This document shows, one piece after another, positions 1 through 5,933 of a stretch of DNA of 9,989 nucleotides (the stretch's first letter is position 1; each line of letters starts with the position of its first letter). Under the pieces are notes generated by a model, which was given only the letters and a program-made list of their open reading frames with translations, searched no databases and was not told the DNA's origin. The position numbers were made by a program, and so were the translations under genes. The stretch is from Spirochaetae bacterium HGW-Spirochaetae-7 (GTDB lineage: Bacteria; Spirochaetota; Spirochaetia; Treponematales; UBA12059): contig PGXR01000149.1 of the NCBI GenBank assembly GCA_002839245.1, forward strand, positions 1 through 9,989, written 5' to 3'.

Positions 1-258
1 CTTTACGTGACGCGAATCGAGATCGACTACAAGCGTTCCGCCGTTTTCGACGACCGGCTTGCCGTCGAATCGAGCGTCGTGAAACGGGGAGCGGTGTCCG
101 GCGTCCTCGAACAATCCATTCGCCGCGGGGATGAACCCGTCGCAAAGGCGCGGGTTTCGTGGGCCTTCGTCGACAGATCGGGAAAGCCGTGCCGCATACC
201 TGAAAAATGGAACGTGCCCGGCCTGTCGCCGGAGGACCGAGCCGATGCCGCAGGCTGA
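1..258 (+). CDS. Hotdog-fold acyl-CoA thioesterase (YbgC/FadM type), 3' part
   Basis: The frame is open from the first base, so the gene begins outside the window and only its last 85 codons are seen. The fragment reads as the C-terminal half of a 4-hydroxybenzoyl-CoA thioesterase/YbgC-like hotdog domain. It starts with a strand 'VTRIEIDYKRSAVFDD', typical of the family's 'v..~i.Y..pa.~~D.l.v' segment, then 'LAVESSVVKRGAVSG' and 'AKARVSWAFVDRSGKPCRIPEKW', the usual final strands and tail. Such enzymes hydrolyse acyl-CoA thioesters in the cytosol as small homo-oligomers. The catalytic Asp near the N-terminus lies outside the window, so activity cannot be judged. A GTG at position 7 could be called as a start but would cut the hotdog fold in half. 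The next gene starts 19 bp downstream on the same strand, so the two are probably co-transcribed. The substrate is unknown. Confidence 0.7.
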   Translation, partial: LYVTRIEIDYKRSAVFDDRLAVESSVVKRGAVSGVLEQSIRRGDEPVAKARVSWAFVDRSGKPCRIPEKWNVPGLSPEDRADAAG

Positions 259-277
259 CCCGAGGAGGGCTTGAATA

Positions 278-817
278 ATGTCGCGAGCCTTCGTCAACGA
301 TGACGCGGCCGATTCGGCTGCCGACGAAGCGCCGGAGATCAGGATTCCCATACCGGCGGGTTCGCGCAACTACATGACTCCGGAAGGAGCCGCCATGCTC
401 GCCGATGAGCTGGCGAAGCTCGAAACCATGGTGCGACCGAAGATAGCCGCCGACATTGATCGGGCCGGCAAGGCAGGTTCCAGCGCAGACACGCTGTCGT
501 CGCTCCGCAAGAGCCTTGCCCGGGTGGACCGCCGCATCGAGTACCTGTCCCGCATGGCCTCACTGGCCGATACCATCGAGCCGCCGGCCAGCGGCTACGC
601 TCGGGTGAGCTTCGGCGCCCGCGTCACCGTCTTAGAACCCGATGGAACCGAACGGAGCTGGCGCATCGTCGGCGTCGACGAGGCCGACCCGGAGCGCGGG
701 CTCGTCGGCTGGACGAGCCCCCTTGCCAAGGCCCTTATGGGCAAGGAAGCAGGCGGGGTGGCGCTGGTCAGGCTCCCTGAAGGATCAATGGAGTTGAAGG
801 TGGTCTCGGTAGGATGA
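278..817 (+). CDS. GreB-like transcription elongation factor with degenerate catalytic tip
   Basis: The 179-residue protein has Gre-factor architecture. A short tail (MSRAFVND, residues 1-8) and linker lead to the NYMTPEG helix start (31-37). A coiled coil follows (about 38-96), with 'DRRIEYLSRM' (84-93) matching GreB 'DRRVRYLTK'. The C-terminal FKBP-like domain (about 107-179) carries 'VSFGARVTVLEPDG', 'WRIVGVDEAD' and 'SPLAKALMGKEAG'. Gre proteins bind the RNA polymerase secondary channel and stimulate cleavage of backtracked RNA using acidic residues at the coiled-coil tip (G-D-x-S-E-N in E. coli GreB). Here that stretch is GSSADTLSS (67-75): the Glu and the following Asn are absent, and only one Asp (71) lies nearby. 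Spacing from the helix start to DRR is almost normal (46 versus 48 residues), so the tip looks substituted and slightly shortened. It may be a non-cleaving channel binder. GAGGAG at 262-267 sits upstream of the ATG. The gene is probably in an operon with the thioesterase. Confidence 0.82.
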   Translation: MSRAFVNDDAADSAADEAPEIRIPIPAGSRNYMTPEGAAMLADELAKLETMVRPKIAADIDRAGKAGSSADTLSSLRKSLARVDRRIEYLSRMASLADTIEPPASGYARVSFGARVTVLEPDGTERSWRIVGVDEADPERGLVGWTSPLAKALMGKEAGGVALVRLPEGSMELKVVSVG

Positions 818-861
818 GCACGTCATGGATCTCCGATCTTCCGCGACTACTCTGGTTTCGC

Positions 862-867
862 TATACT
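862..867 (+). promoter_or_regulatory. Possible -10 element of the FMN dehydrogenase gene
   Basis: TATACT lies 32 bp before the ATG at 900 in the 82-bp gap after the GreB-like gene. No convincing -35 hexamer is seen 16-18 bp upstream (TTCCGC at 839-844 is poor), so this is a weak call based only on the -10 match and position. Initiation from it would give a leader of about 26 nt that carries GAGGAG at 888-893. Confidence 0.3.
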
Positions 868-899
868 GACTTCATCCAGCAAGCGCCGAGGAGTTCCAC

Positions 900-1913
900 A
901 TGACATATCAGGCCATCAGAAACGCAGCCAGGCAGAATATCGGCCCATATTGCAAAGTATGTCCGGAATGCAACGGAGTCGCTTGCAAGGGCTGCATTCC
1001 CGGACCTGGCGGCAAGGGTACCGGGCTCGGTTTCATCAGGAATTACCAGGAACTCAGGAAGTTCAGACTCGTACTGGATACGGTATACGCGGCTTCGCCG
1101 GTGTCGACCGAGGCTTCCCTTTTCGGAAGGAGCTTCGCCCTGCCCGTCTTCGCGGCTCCGGTCGGTGCCGTCGGGCTCCACTATTCGGACGTCCATGACG
1201 ACCTGTCGTATTCCAAGGCGGTCCTCGAGGGCTGCAAGACCGCGGGTTCGGCCGCCTTCACCGGCGACGGCGTCAAGGACGAGGTGTACCGCGGCACCAT
1301 CGACGCGATCAGGTCGATGGGCGGCCACGGAATACCGACCATCAAACCATGGAGCGTCGATGAAGTGATCGTCAAGGCCAGGATGGCCGAGGATGCGGGC
1401 GCGTTCGCCTTTGCCATGGACATCGACGCGGCGGGGCTCGCGGTGCTTGCCATGCAGGGCAAGCCCGTCTCCCCGATGTCCGTCACCATGCTGTCGCGGA
1501 TAGCGGCGTCGGTAAAGCTGCCTTTCATCCTCAAGGGCGTGATGACTCCTTCAGGCGCCCTCAAGGCGCTCGAAGCTGGAGCCAAGGGCATCGTGGTTTC
1601 CAATCACGGAGGACGAGTGCTCGACGAGACGCCGTCGACCATCGAGGTGCTGTCGGACATAGTCGAGGCTGTCGGCGGCCGCATGACGGTACTCGTCGAC
1701 GGAGGCTTCAGGACCGGACTCGACGTCTTCAAGGCCCTCGCGCTCGGAGCCGACGGCGTGCTGATAGGCAGGCCCTTTACCTGGTGCGTCTACGGAGGCG
1801 GTGCCGAAGGCGTCAGGCTGTACGTGGAGAAGGTACGCGCCGAGCTGGCCGAAGCGATGCTGATGACCGGCGCTTCGTCGATAGACGACATCAACCCGAC
1901 GAAAATATGCTGA
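900..1913 (+). CDS. FMN-dependent alpha-hydroxy-acid dehydrogenase/oxidase family protein with N-terminal Cys cluster
   Basis: A 337-residue member of the glycolate oxidase/lactate dehydrogenase (FMN_dh) TIM-barrel family. Visible landmarks are 'LPVFAAPVGAVGLHY' (substrate/FMN-side strand 1), 'PFILKGVM' with the FMN-binding Lys 212, 'SNHGGRVLDETPS' with the catalytic base His 236 and substrate Arg 239, and the FMN-phosphate loop 'VDGGFRTGLDVFKALALGADGVLIGRPF'. These enzymes oxidise L-2-hydroxy acids such as lactate or glycolate to 2-oxo acids through FMN. The N-terminus holds cysteines at 18, 21, 24, 29 and 32 (C-x2-C-x2-C-x4-C-x2-C), then a Gly-rich GPGGKGTG. Classical lactate or glycolate oxidases lack this segment; I recall it from a subfamily in anaerobes. 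It could hold an Fe-S cluster or zinc, which would suit an electron acceptor other than oxygen. GAGGAG lies 6 bp before the ATG. The substrate is not determined by the sequence. The gene appears to be monocistronic. Confidence 0.85.
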   Translation: MTYQAIRNAARQNIGPYCKVCPECNGVACKGCIPGPGGKGTGLGFIRNYQELRKFRLVLDTVYAASPVSTEASLFGRSFALPVFAAPVGAVGLHYSDVHDDLSYSKAVLEGCKTAGSAAFTGDGVKDEVYRGTIDAIRSMGGHGIPTIKPWSVDEVIVKARMAEDAGAFAFAMDIDAAGLAVLAMQGKPVSPMSVTMLSRIAASVKLPFILKGVMTPSGALKALEAGAKGIVVSNHGGRVLDETPSTIEVLSDIVEAVGGRMTVLVDGGFRTGLDVFKALALGADGVLIGRPFTWCVYGGGAEGVRLYVEKVRAELAEAMLMTGASSIDDINPTKIC

Positions 1914-1983
1914 GCGCCGATTCCAGGGACGCTCGCCGCTGGAGCCAATTCCAATAAAGCGCCTGCATTTTTAACAACCCTCA
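1914..1983 (+). other. Intergenic stretch without a clear terminator
   Basis: Between the dehydrogenase stop and the kinase promoter I see only weak pairing (TGGA/TCCA with a 6-nt loop around 1942-1955, and a CCAG/CTGG pair around 1923-1942) and a run of five T residues at about 1968-1972 not preceded by a strong stem. No intrinsic terminator can be supported. Confidence 0.3.
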
Positions 1984-2011
1984 TTGAATCGCTCGCCAAG
2001 AAACGTATAAT
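1984..2011 (+). promoter_or_regulatory. Sigma70-type promoter of the sensor kinase gene
   Basis: TTGAAT (1984-1989) and a perfect TATAAT (2006-2011) are separated by 16 bp. The upstream flank is AT-rich for this genome (CATTTTTAACA). The -10 box covers the ATG at 2010, so RNA started here (about 2018) cannot include that codon. The in-frame ATG at 2019 begins 7 nt after the -10 box and would lie at or next to the 5' end. A leaderless transcript is therefore likely. No Shine-Dalgarno sequence is visible before either ATG. Confidence 0.6.
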
Positions 2012-2018
2012 GGACGTG

Positions 2019-3911
2019 ATGATCGGCACGTTGAACCGCGCAATCCTGACCCTCGGCTTCCTCCTCGCCGCGGGAGCCTTGTCCGCTTTCGGGCAGGGTT
2101 CCGAAACGGCGGCCCGACAGGCGATAACCGTCCTGTGCGACGACAACTACGCGCCGTACGCGTTCAGGGACTCTGACGGCACCATGCAAGGTATCCTGGT
2201 CGATCAGTGGCAGGCATGGGAGCGCAAGACCGGCGTTACGGTTTCCTTCGTCGGCTTGCCATGGGCGGAAGCCCAGCGCCGATTCAACACCGGCGTCGGC
2301 GATGTCATCGATACTGTTTTCGTCACCAAGGAGCGGGCCGCAATATATTCGTTTTCCGCACCATACGCCACCATCCAGGTACCGGTATTCATCCACAAGA
2401 GCATTTCAGGAATCGCGCGCGCCGGGGACCTCCGCGGTTTCAAGGTAGGAACCAAGGAAGGGGACGCGGCGGTATCCGAACTGGCGACCCGCGGCGTTTC
2501 CACGATCGCGCTGTACCCGAGTTACGAGGACATCGTCGAGGCCGCGGCCAGGAATGACATACGAATCTTCTGCATCGACGCGCCTCCCGCCTATTACTAC
2601 CTGTACAAGCGAGGCATAGACGCGGATTTCCGCATAGCCTTCATCCTGAACGAGGGAGCTTTCCATCGCGCCGTCCGCAAGGGCGACGAGGACATCTTGC
2701 GGCTAGTCGAACATGGATTTGCCGCCATTCCACTCTCCACCATCGAAGGCATTGACAGGAAATGGCTTGGCTCAGAACTGTCCAGAAGATTCGGCCTCAG
2801 GATCATCGGAGCGGTAGCCGTCGGAGCGGCCTTGCTCGTCATCATCCTGATAGGAATATCATGGGACCTCAGGCGCAGGGTAGCCCGGGCCACTGAATCG
2901 CTGCACGAGAAAGTCATCCTGCTCGAGGCCAGCGAAGCCAGGAACCGGGCCTTCATCTCGGTGCTTCCAGACATCATATTCACGCTCGACCGGCGCGGCA
3001 CCTTCATCGAGTCGAGTACGGCGGAGAGTAATAAGCTGGCGTTTCCGCCGGAGGCGTTCATAGGCAAGCGCCTGGACGAAGTGGGGTTCCCGGCCGACAT
3101 CGTCTCGGGCTTCATGCAGGAGCTTGTCGCGGCTATTGACGGAAATTCCATCACTAACTACGAATACTCACTTCCAGGCGATTCGGGGATGCAACGATTC
3201 GAGGGGCGCATCGTACCCCTGACGGGAGACCTGGCCATCCTCGTGATACGGGACATCACCGAGTTGCGCAGGCAGGAACAGCTCCTGAGCAGCTCTCTCC
3301 TCGAAAAGGAAGTCCTCCTCAAGGAAATCCACCACCGCGTCAAGAACAACATGCAGGTCATCTCAAGCCTCATCCAGCTCCAGTCCTATTCCCTCCGCGA
3401 CGAACTCGACCGCGAGTTGCTGCACGAGACGCAGGCAAGGATCAACGCGATGGCCGCGATCCACGAACTGCTGTACCAGTCGCCGGACCTGAGCTCTGTG
3501 GATGCCGGCGAATACCTCGGCACGGTCATCGAGGAGCTTTCGCAGGGTTACGATGCGACTGGAATACGGTGCGTTGCCGAAACGGTCAAGCTGGGTCTCG
3601 ACGAAGCTATGCCCCTCGGGTTGATAACCAATGAACTATTGATGAATTCCATCAAGTATGCTTACGGGGCAGGCGAACGGGGTCTCGTCGAGGTGAGGCT
3701 AGGACTGGAGGGGAACATAGTGGTGCTCGCCGTGGCGGATCATGGCAAGGGTCTTGCACCGGGTATCGACCCGATGACGAGTACTTCGATGGGCTTCACA
3801 CTGGTACGCAGCCTGTCCGAGCAGCTGGGAGGCACGATTACTTTCGGGGCAACGGAAGGTTTCCGCGCTGAATTGCGATTCCCTTCGCGTCAACCGCCCG
3901 AGGCCTCATAG
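2019..3911 (+). CDS. Membrane sensor histidine kinase: SBP_bac_3 - TM - PAS - HisKA_2 - HATPase
   Basis: Counted from the ATG at 2019 (630 residues), a signal peptide comes first (1 to about 25, 'ILTLGFLLAAGALSAFG'). A periplasmic type-3 solute-binding domain follows (about 35-252, opening 'ITVLCDDNYAPYAF' and containing 'PWAEAQRRFNTGVGDV'). One TM helix spans 262-282, then a short charged linker and a PAS domain (about 309-420, 'VLPDIIFTLDRRGTF' to 'LVIRDITELRRQEQ'). The kinase core has the HisKA_2 H-box 'KEIHHRVKNN' with His 438/439 (the second aligns with the HWE-family phospho-His), N-box Asn 538 and 543 in 'NELLMNSIKYAY', a G-box with Asp 574 in 'DHGKGL', and 'GFTLVRSLSEQLGG'. It probably senses an amino acid or other small polar solute outside the membrane and autophosphorylates. 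No receiver or output gene is adjacent, so the partner is unknown. An ATG at 2010 in frame is an alternative start but lies inside the -10 box. The stop overlaps the convergent gene by 6 bp. Confidence 0.87.
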   Translation: MIGTLNRAILTLGFLLAAGALSAFGQGSETAARQAITVLCDDNYAPYAFRDSDGTMQGILVDQWQAWERKTGVTVSFVGLPWAEAQRRFNTGVGDVIDTVFVTKERAAIYSFSAPYATIQVPVFIHKSISGIARAGDLRGFKVGTKEGDAAVSELATRGVSTIALYPSYEDIVEAAARNDIRIFCIDAPPAYYYLYKRGIDADFRIAFILNEGAFHRAVRKGDEDILRLVEHGFAAIPLSTIEGIDRKWLGSELSRRFGLRIIGAVAVGAALLVIILIGISWDLRRRVARATESLHEKVILLEASEARNRAFISVLPDIIFTLDRRGTFIESSTAESNKLAFPPEAFIGKRLDEVGFPADIVSGFMQELVAAIDGNSITNYEYSLPGDSGMQRFEGRIVPLTGDLAILVIRDITELRRQEQLLSSSLLEKEVLLKEIHHRVKNNMQVISSLIQLQSYSLRDELDRELLHETQARINAMAAIHELLYQSPDLSSVDAGEYLGTVIEELSQGYDATGIRCVAETVKLGLDEAMPLGLITNELLMNSIKYAYGAGERGLVEVRLGLEGNIVVLAVADHGKGLAPGIDPMTSTSMGFTLVRSLSEQLGGTITFGATEGFRAELRFPSRQPPEAS

Positions 3912-4226
3912 CCCCGTGACGAAACCGTCCTTGTTGAACTGGACCACCGTGCCGGCGTTCACCGAGACATAATCGGGTTTTCCACCGTCGGAGGGTATGG
4001 ATTTGACAAGATCCTGCCTGACGGCAAGAGTCCCCGAATGGACCTTCCCATCCTTGTAGAATGAAATCACAGTTCCGCCCTTGAAAGTCACGAGATAGGG
4101 CTTGAACGCGATGCCCGCACTCGAACCGGTCGCCAGCCAGGCAGTCGCCAGGTTCTGGTCAGAAGAAAGCGTGCCGCTTTTCTGGTTTGCTTCCTCGTTG
4201 ATGATGGCTATAGTTCCTTTCATCAT
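3906..4226 (-). CDS. Small protein with internal GTxxxF-x-K-D-G repeats, unknown function
   Basis: A 106-residue protein with no signal peptide or membrane segment and no function I recognise. It is built from imperfect copies of one unit: residues 4-20 (GTIAIINEEANQKSGTL), 51-67 (GTVISFYKDGKVHSGTL) and 92-106 (GTVVQFNKDGFVTGL). The last unit ends the protein abruptly. The pattern of alternating hydrophobic residues with a K-D-G turn suggests stacked beta-hairpins of the MORN/WG style. Similar 'F..dGkv.sGtLa' repeats occur, as I recall, in spirochaete hypothetical proteins. The start is at 4226, where AGGT (4235-4238) lies 8 nt upstream. Reading the frame back to 4355 would overlap the histone-like gene with low-complexity Arg-rich sequence, so I reject that longer form. 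The gene lies 59 bp downstream of the histone-fold gene and is likely co-transcribed with it. A stem-loop sits between them. Confidence 0.68.
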   Translation of the reverse strand: MMKGTIAIINEEANQKSGTLSSDQNLATAWLATGSSAGIAFKPYLVTFKGGTVISFYKDGKVHSGTLAVRQDLVKSIPSDGGKPDYVSVNAGTVVQFNKDGFVTGL

Positions 4227-4236
4227 TTTTAAAGAC

Positions 4237-4270
4237 CTGCGGGCCGAGACGCTCACGCTTCCGCCCGCAG
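4237..4270 (-). promoter_or_regulatory. Intercistronic stem-loop next to the repeat-protein ribosome site
   Basis: CTGCGGGC (4237-4244) and GCCCGCAG (4263-4270) form a perfect 8-bp GC-rich stem with an 18-nt loop. On the - strand it starts 15 nt after the histone-fold stop, and its 3' arm ends with the AG of the AGGT Shine-Dalgarno of the next gene. Only three T residues follow, so it is a poor intrinsic terminator. Control of translation or mRNA processing between the two cistrons is a better guess. Confidence 0.5.
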
Positions 4271-4285
4271 ATGCTCGCCGCGGTC

Positions 4286-4474
4286 CTACTTGAAATCTTT
4301 TTCCTGGACGGTCTTGCGGCCATCGGACTTGGCGCTCTTGACGGCTGCTTCGCACAGGGCGCGGACCTTGTCGGAAAGGACATCAATGACCGCGGCCGAG
4401 CACTTGAGCTCCGAGGTTTCCTTGATGAACGATTTGATCTTTGACGCGATGACGAGGGTCTCTTTTTCAGCCAT
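4286..4474 (-). CDS. Bacterial single histone-fold protein
   Basis: A 62-residue, Lys-rich protein with the layout of a one-domain histone fold. A short N-tail leads to alpha1 (about 8-19, 'VIASKIKSFIKE'), a long alpha2 (about 26-50, 'SAAVIDVLSDKVRALCEAAVKSAKS'), then loop L2 'DGRKTV' and a very short alpha3 'QEKDFK'. The end matches the archaeal histone signature 'VKLAKHAGRKTIKAEDI', with Arg 53 and Asp 60 in the place of the conserved RD clamp. Archaeal alpha3 is longer, so this has the truncated alpha3 seen in the small bacterial histones described from Bdellovibrio and Leptospira. It is expected to be a DNA-binding dimer in the nucleoid. The start is well supported: AAGGAG lies 5 nt before the ATG (4480-4485). 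It has its own promoter candidate, and the repeat-protein gene follows. Cys 25 and Cys 41 are unusual. A non-histone CBF/NF-Y-like role cannot be excluded. Confidence 0.78.
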   Translation of the reverse strand: MAEKETLVIASKIKSFIKETSELKCSAAVIDVLSDKVRALCEAAVKSAKSDGRKTVQEKDFK

Positions 4475-4504
4475 ACGTTCTCCTTACTACGGGTATATGC
4501 ACGG

Positions 4505-4533
4505 ATGGTACGCTAAAGTACCGTTCTTGTCGA
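4505..4533 (-). promoter_or_regulatory. Promoter of the histone-fold gene
   Basis: On the - strand TCGACA (4533-4528, five of six to the -35 consensus) and TACCAT (4510-4505, four of six) are 17 bp apart. Transcription would start near 4498 and give a leader of about 24 nt containing AAGGAG. It lies in the 70-bp gap after the glycerate kinase stop, which argues for independent expression of the histone-fold gene. Confidence 0.48.
4507..4522. repeat. Inverted repeat inside the histone-gene promoter (operator candidate)
   Basis: GGTAC and GTACC flank a 6-bp spacer. The 16-bp element fills part of the promoter spacer and overlaps the -10 hexamer, a place where a dimeric repressor or a MerR-like activator would act. 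The arms are only 5 bp, so chance is possible. As an RNA hairpin it has no T-tract and would be a weak terminator for the upstream kinase gene. Confidence 0.35.
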
Positions 4534-4544
4534 GTAGAAGCGCA

Positions 4545-5933
4545 TCAGATCACGAGCAATACCTGTATGTCGCAGACATTCGTGTTTGTCGGTCCGGTCT
4601 TCACGAGGCCGCCTGCCGAGGAAAAGAAGGAATACGAGTCGTTGGAGGCCAGGGCAGTATCGGGATCGATACCGGCAACCCGCGCGTTTTCAAAGGTCGA
4701 CAGGTCGACGATGGCGCCCGCGGCATCGGTTGGGCCATCGTTTCCATCGGTGCCGCCTGAAAGGAAGACGATCCTTTCACCGTGTTCAGGCGACCGCCCC
4801 AGCGCCGCGATGAAGGCCAGCGCCATCTCCTGGTTGCGGCCTCCCTTGCCCCTGCCTCGAAGCGTGACCGTCGTCTCCCCGCCAGCGATGACGCAGGCGG
4901 GAGCTGCCAGGGGAAATCCCGAGGCGGCAATATCCTTGCCTATTCCCAGGTATACCAGCGCCACTTCACGGCTTTCGCCGGTGATGCGCGACGAGAGCAC
5001 CAGCGTCCCGTAGCCGCGCCTTTTCGCCTCGCCTTCGGCTGCCGTAAGCGCCAGGCGGTTGGTGCCGACGAGGAGCGTGCGCACATGCTCGAACGCCGGA
5101 GAACCAGGCTTGGGAGTGTCCGACGGCGCGCCTCGCCCTCCGGCAGCGCCGACCCGCAACCGCGTGACGACGGGCGGCGGCAAGCGCTCGAGGAGGCCGT
5201 AGCGGCCTGCAATTGCGAGAGCATCGGCGAAACTGGTCGGATCGGGGACCGTGGGACCGGAGGCGATGGCGTCAAGCTCGTCGCCGACGACATCCGACAG
5301 CACCAGCGTGAGTACCGAAGCCGGTGCCATGGCTGCGGCGAGCCTGCCTCCCTTAACCGCGGACAGGTGCTTCCTGACGCAGTTGACCTCGTTGATTGTC
5401 GCTCCCGACGCGAGCAGCAGCCTGGTGGTCGCTATCTTGTCCTCCAGGGACAATCCCTGGGCCGGGGCGCACAGTATCGACGAACCGCCTCCAGAGACGA
5501 GGACGATGACGAGGTCACGGGAGGTCAATTCGATGCCGAGCGACGGCCCCAGCGACAGCATGGCAGTCGCGGCGGCTATGGAGCGAGCGTCCGGTAGCGG
5601 ATGTCCTGCTTCTAAAAGCTTAATGCGCGACAGCGGCTCCACATGGCCTTCCTTGACCGCGACCAGACCGCCTGTCAGCCTGTCTCCCAGCGCCTTTTCC
5701 AAGCCGGAAGCCATCCTAGCCGAGGCCTTGCCCATGCCTGTAGCGAAGATGCGGTCGAAACATGACAGATCGTATCGAACGTCCTCGAGCTCGTTCGACG
5801 CGACGAGGACCTTGCCCGACGGGCCTGCCTCGACGCGCAACGCCCGCTCCACCATTGGCGCTGGGTCGACGCGCGAGACTGCCGCGGCGAAAATTGCCTG
5901 CGCGTCCGCGCGCGCCCTGGTCGTATCGGTCAT
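4545..5933 (-). CDS. gckA: Glycerate 2-kinase (DUF4147 / MOFRL family)
   Basis: A 462-residue enzyme expected to phosphorylate D-glycerate with ATP to 2-phosphoglycerate, which feeds lower glycolysis. The N-terminal DUF4147 domain (about 10-250) carries 'GMGKAS' with Lys 69, 'GHPLPD' (110-115) and the glycine loop 'VSGGGSSILCAP' (146-157). The C-terminal MOFRL domain (about 285-462) carries 'AGGETTVTLRG', 'GKGGRNQEMAL' with Arg 366, 'SGGTDGNDGPTDAAGA' (392-407) and 'TGPTNTNVCDIQVLL'. The Lys in GKA and the Arg in GGRNQE are the residues implicated at the active site in this family, and all blocks are present, so the enzyme looks intact. AAGGAG (5942-5947) is 8 nt from the ATG. The start overlaps the stop of the TPR gene as ATGA, suggesting translational coupling. 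The neighbouring cdaR and gntP genes agree with glycerate as substrate. The name ttuD is also used for this family. Confidence 0.9.
   Translation of the reverse strand: MTDTTRARADAQAIFAAAVSRVDPAPMVERALRVEAGPSGKVLVASNELEDVRYDLSCFDRIFATGMGKASARMASGLEKALGDRLTGGLVAVKEGHVEPLSRIKLLEAGHPLPDARSIAAATAMLSLGPSLGIELTSRDLVIVLVSGGGSSILCAPAQGLSLEDKIATTRLLLASGATINEVNCVRKHLSAVKGGRLAAAMAPASVLTLVLSDVVGDELDAIASGPTVPDPTSFADALAIAGRYGLLERLPPPVVTRLRVGAAGGRGAPSDTPKPGSPAFEHVRTLLVGTNRLALTAAEGEAKRRGYGTLVLSSRITGESREVALVYLGIGKDIAASGFPLAAPACVIAGGETTVTLRGRGKGGRNQEMALAFIAALGRSPEHGERIVFLSGGTDGNDGPTDAAGAIVDLSTFENARVAGIDPDTALASNDSYSFFSSAGGLVKTGPTNTNVCDIQVLLVI

Noticed and set aside
861..1328. Long open frames antisense to the FMN dehydrogenase gene
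   Set aside because: The + strand gene has clear family motifs and a ribosome site. The antisense products are low-complexity and a by-product of GC-rich codons.
1914..1983. Possible intrinsic terminator after the FMN dehydrogenase gene
   Set aside because: The T run is not preceded by a stem longer than 4 bp.
4227..4355. N-terminal extension of the repeat protein
   Set aside because: It would overlap the histone-fold gene and consists of Arg-rich sequence. The ATG at 4226 has a better ribosome site and begins the repeat pattern.
4507..4522. GGTAC/GTACC repeat as a terminator of the glycerate kinase gene
   Set aside because: The stem is 5 bp with no T-tract; its location in the downstream promoter favours an operator if it is anything.
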